DNA of 64,000 nucleotides from Centrapalus pauciflorus (GCA_020465985.1 JAANYP010001153.1:31504-95503), one strand, 5' to 3'; positions 8,841-22,850 are shown, numbered from the stretch's first letter. The notes: a model not told the origin generated them from the letters alone. Translations and numbers: made by a program.

Positions 8841-11649
8841 CAAGTGCTTGTCATGTTTGCCGCCTTTGCATACGATCGCCATTTTGACTATGCGGCATAC
8901 ATTTTTGAGGAACTGAAGAGGGCTGTTCAAGAAAGAGGCACAAAGAGAGAACGAAAATTCATTCCCTTTCAGCGTTTCCTACAGCTTTTCATACAATACG
9001 CAATGGATCAAGACGACATCCATGAGCGTCCAGAGGCAGATGTTTACAAGACCGTTGCTCTTCAACGAACAAAACTTCAAACAGTCTATGCCAATGTCCC
9101 GGTCATGGACATTCCTCTATCATTGCTATATCTGCCGGACCAAACGGAAGAAAGGGTAAGGGAATATTTTCGGGTCGTGTATCCGGATGAGGCTCTGTCT
9201 GCACCGACATAGTCTAACCAATCCGCAGGTGAGGCTCCTATGAGTGAGGATGAGGGAGTGGAGGTCGCTATTCAAAACATATTGGGTACTGGGGAGCGGG
9301 AGGTTTCTATTGAGAGGGAGGGAGTCGTTGGTGAGCAGGTAGAGACGGTAGATTCTGAAAGAACCGTCTCTGACCTAATGAGGGCAGAGAGAACAATCTC
9401 AAAGGGAGCCCAAAGCCCTATAAGTTGGACAAGCCAACAAAAGGCCACTAGTCCAGTGGCCGAAGAAGCCTCGCCATCCACTCAGCTTCCCCTCTAAGGG
9501 AAACTGTTTCATTGCAAGGGGAAATTGCACATACACCCTCACCCTCTCACTCGGAGAGAGGTGATGTTGAAATAGGTCACTCGCCGCCCCCAGTGACCGA
9601 CCCTCCTTCGACCACAGCTCACACCCCACCCCATAACACTATGCACGACGCCTCCTTGGCGTCCACCCATGACAGAGCCGCCTCCGTGGTGGCTCCCACA
9701 ACTTCCGGATCTGCACCCCCAAAAGGGGATGCAGAGAGGATGGAAAGAAGTCATGTTGTTGATACTTAAACGCCCTCAACTTCAGGCCATCCCGCGATCA
9801 CTCTCGAGACGCTAACGTCAGTTCTACGTGCTGCCGGTTTTGCTTCCCAGGCTGACCTGGACGCCCTTAAGGCAGCTTCCGAAAAGCAACATACCGCCCT
9901 TTTCCTGAAGGGTAAGGGTGTTGCAACTCAGGAGTTGCCACCAGGAACCCCATCAGTCCAAGCACAGATTGTCGAACTCTCTGATAAGGTAGATGGCCTA
10001 AAAAGGCTTGTGCTTCAAGTACAAGAGCAGTTGAACGGCAGATGCGATCTCCTGGAATCGGCCGTTATTGCGTTACAATGCAGACCTCAGGCTGAATCCT
10101 AAAAGAGAAAACATGATGATCAGACGATCCTGATCATCCTGAGGGGGAGAAACGCCCCAGGGTTCAGTCTGAGGGGGAGATGCTAAGTGTAGGGGGAGTG
10201 GAAGCGGAACAAGTTGGGGAAGGAGGTTCAGGGGCTCAAGGTAGGTTAACAAAAGAAGAACTACAATTGACCATGGTTGTATACGAGCCTCCAGAAGATA
10301 AATTTGAGATCATATTAGTGTCTGACTCAGACACTGATATCGATCAAGACTATCCTTTGGTTACACCTAAGCCTGAGCCAGAGTCACCCCAAAAGTCGTC
10401 ATCTTCATTTGACTTCTTGGATTCTCCTACCCATGTTCCACAACAAGAAATTTTATCATTGATAAAAGCTCCCACCCCTGCTCAAATAGAAACCCCAAAA
10501 GTCCAAGAAATTCCCCAAGTCCAACCCATCCTGAAGTCCAAACCCAGCCTGTTGAGTCATCAAGCCCAAGGACTGTAGATTACTTTAATACAGGGCCTGA
10601 TGTGACTCCGATGCATGACCAAAAAGATCTGGAATGGGTAGACTGGTACTCCAAGGGCAAAGTACAAATGCTGACAGCAGAAGAAAAAGAAAATCTAAGA
10701 AATATCCATCGGGTCGTATCTACAAACTGCTGGAAGCACCGCCTGCCGAGTTAGAGGAACCTCCAGTACAGGGGCTGAAGGACTTCTTGGTGAGCTTACC
10801 GGCAGAAGAATTTCAACGCCCTTATCTTGAAGAAAGGTTTAAAATGGTGTTCAGAAAGAATCCAGGCTCTTATAGCAGACGCTTGCTAATGGTTCTCAGT
10901 GACGCATCAAGGGCCGAACAAGCCGAATATAACCAATGATGCTGAGGGATAAAAGAAGACCAAAATCGGAGTACTGATATAAATCAAAAATCAAAAAGAT
11001 CAACTCCATTCATATGTACAAGCAGACCCGTCTATTCACTCCATCGTTCGAAGTTCTCAGAGAAGACGGGTCAGTACAGCATATTCATGAGATTGACCTC
11101 GACTTTGTCAACATTGATGACATTGAGACCCTTCACAATAAACTGAAGAATAGAATTAAAAGGCGTCTATCTCATGTCACTGTTGTTGCTGCCTTGACCA
11201 GAAGCATGAATCGACGATCTATCATCATGTGCTTAAAGGATTTCCAAATAGCCATTGAAAGCTTCATGGTCAAGGTAGGTCTTAAAGCACCAGATCAAGA
11301 TATTTTTCTTCTTGGCCACCATCCAATGTACAAAGTGCTAATGGGAGGCTTGCAAGGAATTATATTTTTAAACAAGAATGGACACAAAAGGTTCATGTGC
11401 ATTGAGGAATTTCCTTGTTATTCTGGCGGTACACTCCGATTGGTTAGAGCCCAGCTCAATAAGCGACTGCAAGAAGACGATGTTCAACCAGTTACAGAGC
11501 TTAAACGAAAACTGAAAGAGATACAAGACATTCTCTGCGCCATAGAACTGATAAATGACATGTTGCACATAAGGCAGATGACGAGAAGATTCGACGTCAT
11601 CCTTGGCCTTACAGAGAATGCAGAGCAAGCCTGTTATCCTCTGCATTGA
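8841..11649 (+). pseudogene. Element E extra (env-like) ORF, broken
   Basis: Open pieces at 8844-9212, 9240-9497, 9512-9769, about 9780-10101, 10180-10578, 10634-10939 and 11014-11649 follow the order of the extra ORF of element A. The match starts at FAYDRHFDYAAYIFEELKR (A: FNKHYDFAQCIWEDLKE). It continues through a Ser/Pro-rich middle, a coiled coil (about 9960-10090), a KRKHDD basic patch at about 10101, and a C-terminal part (VLREDGS, FVNIDDIETL). The first C-terminal frame ends ...AEYNQ at 10939, where A ends ...AEYAQSG. At least four stops or frameshifts break it. Function unknown. Confidence 0.75.
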
Positions 11650-11650
11650 T

Positions 11651-12011
11651 CGAAAAGGGGGAGAATGTTAGACTTTAAATTTCGATCATGTGGAATTTCA
11701 TTTTGTAATAGTTAGTTTATTTCATTTCAATGTAATGTCATTTAATTTCTATTGTAATTTACTTAGTTCTTTTAGAAGTAGAGGAGGCTGATTGTAATTC
11801 TCTGATAGTTGTTTTAATTATGTAAGGGAAACCCACCCAGGGTTTCACATAACTTTGGCATATTCACAATTATAGAAAAAGCAGACGCCGCCTTGCATCA
11901 TTATTCTCTCATTATTCAAAAACAGAAATCGAGTGAAATCATTCTTTTTGTCTTGGATTGTGTGTTGATATTATCAATGTGTGCTGATTATTCATCTGGG
12001 ACGTTCCTACA
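11651..12011 (+). mobile_element. Polypurine tract and 3' LTR of element E
   Basis: GAAAAGGGGGAGAA at 11652-11665 precedes an LTR starting TGTTAGACTTT at 11666 and ending CCTACA at 12011, about 346 bp. The TGT-AG / CT-ACA ends form the usual short inverted repeat. Confidence 0.78.
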
Positions 12012-13012
12012 GCATGTATGCAGTGTGTGTTGGAGACTAAACTAGATTTGTCCAATTTGCATGAAAGCAACCCCAAGTCTTCTGTGAATTGATACGCGGC
12101 CGGCAATGCTTTGTTACGTCATTGAATATATGTCATCTACAAAGTAAGTGATTACTTTGTGGAAAAACTTCTTCACATGCATTCATTAATGCCAGATCTC
12201 TATTGGTCATGATCACACGCAGACAAATCGATTCATTAATTGTCAATTTATGACATTTCAGTGCCCACGTATAACTGACTGTCCTTTCATTATGCATGAA
12301 AACAAAGGCTATACAAAATGTCTTGTTTGTTGGTGTGACACCAACTATCTCCAGAAAGGGCAAATTATACTTATTCGTTTTATATGTAGCATTTATCAAC
12401 ACCACATATGGTAATGCTTGCCATATCATCAAGGACGTTGGATGAATGAAAAATAAATCTTCTAACTAGCCCGAAGTATCGTTTAAGCGATAATCAAAAT
12501 CATACCATTTTGTTTGTAAGATATGCATAAGATTTTGGATTGGGGTTCTACCTTCTCGGTTAAACATCTGTAACCGATGACGAGCGTTGTATATAATTTT
12601 CAGTGAGGACACGTTATTTGGAGTTTGTTCCTTTATCATGGAAAAAATCTCATGCGGTTTCACATCCAAACTTGTTAGTTGTTGCACCATACGAGATTCA
12701 TCGAGGTTTAATCGCATTGCATGAGAATGACTCTCTAAATATTCCGATGGTTTATGATTGTGTTCATCACAAACAACCCTTAATCTCCAAACATCTTGTA
12801 GCTATACATACTTTCCTTTCAATTCAAACGAGCAATTAGTTTTTTTGTTTCTGCATAACTACTTCTTGGTACTCCCCCACGATCACAACCAAGTACGACT
12901 GAAGAGGTGTATCCTGGAGGTCTTGCCCTTTACCTTTTAGTAGCAATAACAAAACCTTGTGATCGTGCTATATTTTCTACCAATGCCATCAGTTCTTCAC
13001 GAGTTTTAAAAA
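12012..13012 (-). pseudogene. FAR1-like / Mutator-type transposase pseudogene
   Basis: Reading on the minus strand from 13012, a FAR1 DNA-binding (WRKY-GCM1 zinc) region is visible (TREELMALVENIARSQGF, VLGCDRGG). A helical linker follows (SRMVQQLTSLDVKPHEI, YNARHRLQMFNREGRTP), then the MULE transposase core (YVVLINATYKTNKYNLPFLEIVGVT, VIMTNRDLALMNACEEVFP). Frames are open at 12466-12717 and 12133-12432, with stops and frame changes between. It is cut at about 12012 by the LTR of E. FAR1-type genes are domesticated MULE transposases or active MULE copies; which source this had cannot be told. It is dead. Confidence 0.85.
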
Positions 13013-13237
13013 CCTTAAGAATAAAAAATGCATATAAAAAAAAGATAAAACGATCAGTTAATTAAATAATAGTAATAAGATTATATATATATTTGCTCAG
13101 TATAAAAATTTGAATTACTGTCCAACTTTATTCCTTGCACGTCTCGATGAAAAAAAGGGTATAATCAGTAGAAATAATAATAAATGATTTTAAAAATGTA
13201 TAATCTGTAGAAATACAATTTATTATTATTTATAATA
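13013..13237. other. AT-rich intergenic DNA, nothing recognised
   Basis: Very AT-rich, no ORF, no terminal repeats seen. Confidence 0.6.
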
Positions 13238-13511
13238 TCTATATATATTAATAAATAATTAATTCTATCTACTACTTAACATTATCTAATAAATGATGTT
13301 TACATCATTATATAAATTATAAGATGAACCTTCATATATAAAAAAAGTAGAATAAAAATTTCCATGTATTTTTGAATAAATCATATTTTTATTTTTATGA
13401 TTTTGTTATCTTTTTAATCTAAACTAAATATATATAGAAATATATTTTTATTAATATTTTTTAATGTAATTTAGAAATATTTTTTATAATGTTAAAAAAT
13501 AGCTATTGTTC

Positions 13512-13525
13512 ATATTATATATATA

Positions 13526-13605
<80 letters not shown>

Positions 13606-13606
13606 A
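13512..13606. repeat. (TA)n then (GA)n microsatellite
   Basis: Long TA run followed directly by about 12 GA units. It borders M1 on the left. Confidence 0.95.
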
Positions 13607-13607
13607 T

Positions 13608-13995
13608 CAGGTTCATCAGCGTACCTATAAGATTTCAGCGTACCCTAATGTGAATGATCATTCACATATATTTTTTTTGAATAGACATGTATAAGACAAC
13701 ATTATAATATTTTTTTTCAAAAGAATCAACATCATAAATCTTGTGAATAGTAAAAAAAAAAAAAAAAAGATCATGTGAATGGTATTCACATGGTGTGAAA
13801 TGACCATTCACATAAGTATGCATTGAGCATTCATATAATTTTTAAGGACACAAAAAGTGTGAATATATGTGAAATTCATATATTATGCGTATAACATTAA
13901 ATTAAACATGATTATGAGAAAAAAAATTTAAAAAAAGTTTTTTAAGGTTGGTACCTTCTGGTACGCTTCATAAGGGGTGGTACTCTCTCGAACCA
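13608..13995. mobile_element. M1: MITE-like element inside a TA tract
   Basis: Starts CAGGTTCATCAGCG and ends in the inverse CTCGAACCA, with TA runs on both sides. The interior has several GTGAATGATCATTCAC-type palindromes. Homologous to M2 (19270-19714), M3 (33562-33965) and, more distantly, M4 (48741-49106). No coding capacity. Confidence 0.7.
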
Positions 13996-14129
13996 TATAT
14001 ATATATATATAATACTTTGGACAAATAACTATATTCTTCTTTTATTTTATTTTTTTCAAATAATTAATATACATGGGCAAATTTTAAGTTTACAAACATA
14101 TCCACGTAATACGTGGGTTCATCAACTAG

Positions 14130-14290
14130 TTATTTATATATAATATTAATGTTAATATATATATTAATTCAAAATGTTATCATTCGTTTATATATTATTT
14201 TTCTTAAAAATTTAATTAAATTATAATTCTGGAATTTAAAAAGATATTAGAAATAAACAAATATATAAATATTAAATTATAAATCTGGAA
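14130..14290. other. AT-rich spacer
   Basis: No features seen. Confidence 0.5.
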
Positions 14291-14525
14291 TTTAAAAATA
14301 AAAGTGGACTCTTCATTTGCAAACGAGCCTTTGCCAACTAACCCTCTTAAATTGATTAGGGTTTCATTCTCACTTTCTCTGCTCTCACTTTTTCTCCAAC
14401 GCTCCCTCTCTCTCTCTTCAGGATCCGGCCGCCAACCCCTCATCGTCGCCGGCGCCGGCATCGCCTTTCTTTCACTCGCTCTCTGTCACAGCCACCGCCA
14501 CCGCCGCTCTCTGTCATAGCCACTG

Positions 14526-14582
<57 letters not shown>

Positions 14583-14799
14583 CGCTCTCTGTCACAGCCA
14601 CCGCCACTCTCTCTCGTTCTCTTTGTCACAGCCACCGCCTCTCTCTCTCTGTGACGTTCCCGAGTTGGAGACCACACCACCGCCTCTCTCTCTCGCTCTC
14701 TGTCACAGCCACCGCCGCTCTCTCTTTTTCTATCTGTCACAGCCACCGCCTCTCTCTCTCTGTGTGACGTTCTCGAGTTGGAGACCACGCCACCGCCAC

Positions 14800-14835
<36 letters not shown>

Positions 14836-14930
14836 TCACGCCACCGCCACCGATCTAAGACCCAGACCACGCCCCAACGTCGGTGAGGATTTTGATGTGT
14901 TCAGATCTAAAGCAGGATGAGGTTTGAATC
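14291..14930 (+). promoter_or_regulatory. CT-rich, telo-box-bearing segment resembling a plant 5' UTR/promoter
   Basis: An abrupt GC rise in AT-rich surroundings. TTAGGGTTT (reverse of the telo-box AAACCCTAA) at about 14358 is followed by CT-rich sequence and GC-rich ATCGTCGCCGGCGCCGG. Next come several imperfect units of CTGTCACAGCCACCGCC alternating with long (CT)n runs, to about 14850. CGTCGGTGAGG at about 14878 resembles a donor splice site. Such a layout is typical of leaders of plant housekeeping genes. No downstream coding exon is recognised, so this is likely a captured or decayed gene start. The open frames here are CT-repeat artefacts. Confidence 0.45.
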
Positions 14931-15720
14931 ATTTCCCAAAAATGAATCTTTTTCCTGTAACGTCTTTCTAATATTTTCTGTAAAAAAAAATTTTGTTTAG
15001 TTTTCTTGCGGTCCAAAAATGAATCTTTTTCCTATAAAATGAAAAAAAAATTGTGTTTTATGAATATCCACAAGAAAAAAAGAAGAAAATTGTGAATTTA
15101 TTAAGATATAAAATTTTGTTTTATGAATACATGCCGACTCTCAACTCTTATTCTTTTTCACTTACACCAGTTTGTTATGTACTCAAGACACATAGAGAAA
15201 TAAATTTTTACAGGAAATAAAATATTGAATTTGTATAAAAAAAAACTTTGTATTTGGATTCAATAAGGGGGTGTTTGATTTTGATACATTAGCTTCACTG
15301 TCAGGTCGGAGTCGCCGAAAGTACTGTCGGAGTTACCGGAAGTTCAATCGGAGTGGCCAAAGTTATTGAAGAAATTACTATAAATTTAACAAATAAGGAT
15401 ATATTTAACTCTTATTTATTTAATGAAATTATCATATATAAGGAATATCTTATTTTTTATTGTATTTAATTTCTTACATTGAAAGAAGAGTATTCGACTT
15501 TTTTTTAGACTTTATTCAATTTTTTACCTTGAAAATGGACTGTTTTTAATTATTTTTGAAAAGGGATCTGGTTGACAATTAAGTTTGGTTAGGAAATAGA
15601 TGAATATTTATTTGTCAAATTTATAGACTTTTTAGGTCAAAACTATAGAGGTGGTGGATAAGAAACTCGGGATGGTGTATAAGGAAAACCTTTATCAAAT
15701 GGGCTAGCCCAATGGACCTT
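14931..15720. other. Non-coding sequence, nothing recognised
   Basis: AT-rich with one GC-richer stretch of GTCGGAGT..CCGGAAGTT motifs at about 15305-15360. No ORF or terminal repeats found. Confidence 0.4.
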
Positions 15721-16252
15721 TGACACGTGGTCAATCATGATTGGTTGAGTTTTTTTTTTTTAATTTTAAACTTTTCCTAATTCTTTTTTTTTTCTTAATT
15801 TTGGTTTTATTTTTAATTTAAAATTTTCATATTCTTACTATTCTTTTTTTTTTTAATTTTGGTTTTAATTTTTAATTTTAAAATTTTCATATATATATAT
15901 TTTTTTAATTTTATAATTTTCATAATACACAATTTCTCTGTGTTATCTTTTATTTAACGTCTTTATTTTAATAAAATTTTGTTTAGTCCTCTTCTAACAT
16001 TTATTATTAATCTTACACCTTTAAAATTATGATTTTAATTATACATATGTTTGAAGTTATATTTTGAAACTATTATGTTATGGTTATGTTTAATTGTATG
16101 AAAAAAAAAAAATTTATCATTCAAATGCACAATACAAAGTTCTAATGAAATTTGTTTTATGATTAAAATGTAACTATTTAATATTTAGATTTTTTATTAA
16201 AAACCAACAAATTAAATTGAGGATAAACCAATAATATCATTTGGCTTGCTTT

Positions 16253-16253
16253 T

Positions 16254-16336
<83 letters not shown>
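16253..16336. repeat. (TA)n microsatellite
   Basis: About 42 TA units bordering an inverted-repeat element on its left. Confidence 0.95.
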
Positions 16337-16340
<4 letters not shown>

Positions 16341-17060
16341 TATTATCGAAAAAACCATCCGAACTTTTATGATTTTTTCGGTTTAACCACTCAATTTTTT
16401 TCCAACTGATCAAAACAGTAACCTTTTCATTTTTTATTGCTTTGACCATTTTACTTATTATCACAGGTAATTTGGTGACGTGACAATTACGTGACGTTTT
16501 TTATCATTGAAAAAACCACTCGAACTTCCAAGATTTTTTTGGTTTGACCACCATTCTCTTAAACTAAAAATTAAAACTCTGAGAACTGATAATTCAATGT
16601 AATCAAACATATCTTTTCATATTTTTTATCAATAACAGTAATATATCAAACTAAAACCAATTCATTTTTATTTTTAAGTTTTTTCAAGATTTTATAAACA
16701 CCAAAAATAAACCAAATTTAAGTTTCAAAATTGCTTATGAAATTTTATAATATAATTTTAGTTTTAACTTTCTATTATTATTTATTTTTTAAAAATTTAT
16801 TTAATTATGTTATTGCTATCGTTAGTGATTACTTTTTAATTTATTAAATTTATTTATTTACGATTCTTTAAAACATTCAAACCCTAACAAACTTGATGAA
16901 CACTACAATACCTTAGAGATTCAAATTGATTAAAATCTTTTTGGATTAACACAATGATAATGAAGAACTGATGAAGTAGAAGAGGATGATAATGAAAAAA
17001 ACAGAAGAGATCAATTAAGCATCGTTGTTGATAAAAGCAATATTTTTTTTGAACACCAGA

Positions 17061-17510
17061 TGTTAGTGGTTAGTTGTTAGCACTAATGTTAGATACCTTA
17101 AAGGTGTGGACTAGGGGTGAGCGACGGGTACCATTTCCCGAACCCGAACCGGTACCGAACCGATACCGGTACCGAATTAATATATTCGGTTCGGTATTCG
17201 GTTTTTAAATTAGCTAAAATCCGGTATTCGGTACTTTCGGTTCGGTATTCGGTTCTTAAATTAGCTAAAATTCGGTATTGGGAACCGAACCGGCACCATA
17301 TAAAATTATACGGTTCGGTATTCGGTTCTTCCAAAACTACTAATTCGGTTTCGGTATTTTCGAGATCGGTACCGGTTCGGTTCGGTACGGTAAACGAGCT
17401 CACCCCTAGTGTGGACCAAACCCCACACCTCCACCTGAGGAGAAACATCTTTGCCAAGGCTCGAACTCGAGACCTCAACCAAGGAGAACTCCTCCCACCT
17501 TGAAATTAAT
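17061..17510. repeat. Possible tRNA-derived SINE remnant, split by a hAT MITE
   Basis: GTTAGTGGTTAGTTGTTAG at about 17061 looks like a degenerate A box, and GGCTCGAACTCGAGACC at about 17458 like a B box. The two are separated by the inserted MITE. Without the MITE the pieces join at GTGTGGAC. Low confidence: the boxes are degenerate and no poly-A tail is clear. Confidence 0.25.
17112..17408. mobile_element. hAT-type MITE with 8-bp TSD
   Basis: Terminal inverted repeat TAGGGGTGAGC / GCTCACCCCTA, 297 bp, flanked by a perfect 8-bp duplication GTGTGGAC (17104-17111 and 17409-17416). The interior is made of TTCGGTATTCGG repeats. 8-bp TSDs and TAGGGGTG-type ends mark hAT elements. The open frames here on both strands are repeat artefacts. 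Confidence 0.88.
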
Positions 17511-17856
17511 GTTTATTTTGATCATTTGATGTTATGAGCAATATAATAATAGAAATTACAAAAATCTAAACATCAATTAAATTAGAGATCAGATCATGAA
17601 AAATTAATAGAGTGGTTAAAGAAAAAGAATTATGAAAGTTCGAATGGTTTTTTTTATAAAAACTCTAATTCATAACAACAATTCACCGGTCAAACAGGTT
17701 ACCGGCTAAAAATGAATGGCTAAACCAATACATTTGAAAGTATAGTGATTAAACTAATAGAAAACAAAAAGTGTAGTGATTTGATCGGTTGGGAAAAAAA
17801 TTGAATGATTAAACCGAAAAAATCATAAAAGTTCTGATGGTTTTTTCGATAATAAC

Positions 17857-18047
<191 letters not shown>

Positions 18048-18224
18048 ACTATATCAGCTTTTCAATTTCACTCTTCGAAGTTCGAACCTCATTTAGTTGG
18101 GTTTCGTTATTTGAATTGTTAAAAATATTTACTCATTTATTTTTTATATTTATTTTTTAATCAATATTTTAGATCCTGCAGTAATGAGCGGGTATTCAAC
18201 AACTTGTATATATACATTTATCAG

Positions 18225-18660
18225 ATCAACCAACCACGTTTTTTTTTAATTTTAATTTTAAATTTTTCGTAACACACCCTAATTTTAGTGTTATCTTTTA
18301 TTTAGCCCTTTTATTTTAATAAATTTTCGTTTAGTACTCTTTTAACATTTATTATACAACATTTTACACACTTAGAATTATGATTTTAATTGTACTTATG
18401 TTTGGAGTTGTCTTTTGAAACCATTATGTTATATTTAATTGTATGAAAAAGACTTTATTATTCAAATGCACGATACAATTTCTAATACAATTGTTTTATA
18501 ATTAAAATGTAACTATTTAATATTTAGATCTTTTTTATTAATGTATAACATTGAACGTTACAGTTATAACGTTGACAAACACTAATCGATGTATTAGAGA
18601 CATTACCGTATTGATTTGATCGTAAAACCAACAAATTAAATTGACGATTAAACCTAATCA
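18225..18660. repeat. Direct repeat of 15725-16230
   Basis: Shares GTTATCTTTTATTTA, AATTATGATTTTAATT, CAAATGCAC and AATGTAACTATTTAATATTTAGA blocks in the same order with the segment 2.5 kb upstream. Non-coding, probably a second copy of the same Helitron-like family. Confidence 0.6.
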
Positions 18661-18679
18661 ATGTCAAATTTTCATATTA

Positions 18680-18720
18680 CTAGTCATGACGGCCCGTGCG
18701 ATGCACCAGGCTGATTGATT
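18680..18720 (-). mobile_element. Helitron 3' end, minus orientation
   Basis: On the minus strand a GC-rich hairpin (CCTGGTGCATCGCACGGGCC) is followed by CTAG and T, the Helitron 3' signature. The 5' end was not located. Confidence 0.5.
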
Positions 18721-19268
<548 letters not shown>

Positions 19269-19269
19269 T

Positions 19270-19714
19270 CAGGTTCAAAAAAGTACCTCTCGAAATCAAG
19301 TGCACCCGAAGGTACCAACCTTAAAAAAAAAATTTAAATTTTTTTTCTCATAACCATGTTTAAATTAATGTTATACACATGATATATGAATTTCACATAC
19401 TTTCACACTTTCTGTGTCCTTAAAACTTATGTGAATGCTCAATGCATATTTATGTGAATGGTCATCCATGTGAATGATCATTTCACACAATGTGAATGGT
19501 GTGAATGATCATTTCACACAATGTGAATGGTGTGAATGACCATTCACATGATCTTTTTTTATCATTCACAACATTTATGATGTTGCTCCTTTTCAAAAAA
19601 AAGTCTTATAATGTTGTCTTATACATGTCTATTCAAAAAAAATATATGTGAATGATCATTCACATTAGGGTACGCTGGGTACGTTGGAATCTCATAGGTA
19701 CGCTGATGAACCTG
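19270..19714. mobile_element. M2: TA-tract MITE-like element, inverted relative to M1 and M3
   Basis: Runs from CAGGTTCAAAAAAG to the inverse of CAGGTTCATCAGCG. It is a close inverted copy of M3, with an extra internal repeat of the GTGAATGATCATTTCACACAATG unit. TA tracts lie on both sides. Non-coding. Confidence 0.75.
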
Positions 19715-20674
<960 letters not shown>

Positions 20675-21965
20675 CTAGTTTATAACCCACGTATTACGTG
20701 GATATTTTTAATTAAAATTATTTATATAAAATGTATATGAGTAAAAATAAAAACATACAAAAATAATAGTTGTGTTTATTTTTTATTATTTACAGATTAA
20801 AAAATAGAGTATATTTATCATTTTTAAAAATATTAAATGATATTTATCTTTTATTTTTTATAAGTTGTAATTATCTTTTTGGTGAACGTAGAGGTGACAA
20901 GTGACATTTGATGTTTTCCTTTATTATACATAATAATAATAATTTCCACAACTAATTCAAATTATTACATTTGGATCTAATTATGATTATTATGGATAAT
21001 AATGATATATATTTATTTTAGGTAAACATTAATTTTAAATGTTACAAAATCTAATTTATTACTAATTAATTAATGAAAAAAATAAAGTCAAATTTAATGC
21101 AATTAAGTTAAGGTGTTATATTTGGAAAAATAGGTGGAAAAATAAAATTTTCTTGTATTGTAGATTTGACATGTGACATGTATTGTTTTGTTTTATTGTA
21201 ATATATAGGTTAATCAACCCATGTATTACATGGGTTGATTTAGAAAATACATATTTTCTTTATATTTAAATAAATTATTATAAAATTTATATATAATTAA
21301 AATAAAAAAATTTTAAAAGCTAGTTAAATTAAAGATAAAAAAATACTTAGTTGTTTGATATTAATTAAAAAAATATTATTATATTATATTATTAAAAACA
21401 GATAATATGTGTTTGCAAAAAAATGTTTCTTTTAATTTTTATTAACTTCAAATATGAAATATTAATGTAAGAAACAAAAAAGTTCAATTATGTGAATCTG
21501 TATATATTTTGAAAATGATAAAATATAAAAATGAAATATCTGAAAATCAACAATCAAAATTTATCATATTCATAATTGAAGTTTTATCAATTAAATTTTA
21601 AATCTTGTTAGCAAAATAATTAACAAAAAATTTGAACTTTATTTACTACACTTCTACATTTAAATTCAAATTTTTACATTTGAATTTAACTATGATCATT
21701 AAGGATAATAATGACACATATTTATTTTAGGTAAATATTAATTCATTAATGAAAAAATTAAAATCAAAATTTAATGTAATTAAGGTAATGTAGTAAATTT
21801 GGAAATGAATTAAAAAAATGGCATACGTATAATTATTGATTTTAATTAAGGGTATAAGAGACATTTCACAAATAATTATGAGTTGTTATTAATCTGGACA
21901 ATTGATTTCTTTCCATCCAATGGTCCAGAAACTCCAAGTGGTTTTCTTATTATATATAGTATAGA
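20675..21965 (-). mobile_element. Helitron (non-autonomous), minus orientation
   Basis: Reading the minus strand, it starts TCTATACTATATATAATAAG at 21965. It ends with hairpin CCACGTAATACGTGG, then CTAG at 20675, between A and T flanks. About 1.29 kb, no Rep/helicase. A second similar hairpin (CCCATGTAATACATGGG) at about 21217-21236 suggests a second Helitron end nested inside. Confidence 0.7.
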
Positions 21966-22850
21966 TATGTATACTTTTTAAAAATAAAAAATTATTATAC
22001 ATGTAATACGTGGGTCACCAGAAGTTAAAAATATATATTATTTGTTTATAAGTTTAATACATATATATATTAAAATTAAATGTAGATTATATAAACAAAA
22101 TTAAATATTTAAAAAGTAAACATAATACAATATTGATAAAGCCATATTTCATAACATTATTTATTGTATGCAATACATACATACATACATAATGTAAATT
22201 TCAAATTATATCGATTAAATATGTATAAAATCTAGAAATAAAAAATCTAAAGAACGTAAAAAAAAAATTAACTATTCATGTGTATTTAAAAAGATAGATA
22301 AATAATATTTATGACAAATTATTATACTTTGCTTGTATTTTTATTAAAAGAATTAATTTTAAGTTATATACATTTTATGTAAGCTACTATTTACTAAAAA
22401 TTATTCACGTAATACATAGGATCATAAACATGAAAGTTAATGATATTGACTTAAATATTATCTAAATTTTATTTCAATTAAAAAGTTTATGTTATAAATT
22501 TGATTACATGGACTTAAAATTTTTAAATACCGATAGATTATATATAACAATTAGTTTAAAATTTTAATTAATTATAATTTGGTATAATCTACCATTTATG
22601 ATATTACATAATTATGATTACGAACATTGTTTTAAAAACTAAATTAGATATAAATTAGAATACTCTATTGTTTGTGACGTGTATTAATGATATTAACGTT
22701 AAAGGAATTGAATTATTATTTATAAAATAGTATACTCTAATATTTATGACATTTTTATGATGACAAATATGACACAAATAAAGTGCTACTAAGTCCTACA
22801 AAAACAAATAAATATATTTAGTTGAAAAAATAAACAAATATATTTAATAT
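21966..22850. other. AT-rich DNA with a decayed Helitron-like end
   Basis: ACATGTAATACGTGGGTCACC at about 21999 resembles another Helitron hairpin without a good CTAG. Nothing else recognised. Confidence 0.4.

Larger units (their letters stand above)
8841..12011 (+). mobile_element. Element E: 3' end of a Sirevirus-like element
   Basis: Contains the broken C-terminal part of the extra ORF, a polypurine tract and a 3' LTR. It is cut on the left by the LTR of B'. Its right LTR end lies inside FAR1-transposase debris, so E probably inserted there. The flanking 5 bp at the right are GCATG (predicted TSD). Confidence 0.8.
13238..14129 (+). mobile_element. Helitron (non-autonomous), with a TA-tract element inside
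   Basis: The 5' end TCTATATATATTAATAAA at 13238 matches the start of the Helitron at 24365. The 3' end has a short hairpin (CCACGTAATACGTGG, 14102-14116) followed by CTAG at 14126-14129. Flanks are A and T, the A^T target of Helitrons. No Rep/helicase ORF. It holds the (TA)n/(GA)n tract and element M1. Confidence 0.55.

Noticed and set aside
14304..14886. Open frames rich in Ser-Leu or Arg-Glu around the CT tracts
   Set aside because: Both strands are open because of (CT)n; no domain, no conserved start.
17098..17503. Open frames on both strands over the TTCGGTATTCGG region
   Set aside because: Produced by the internal repeats of the hAT MITE.
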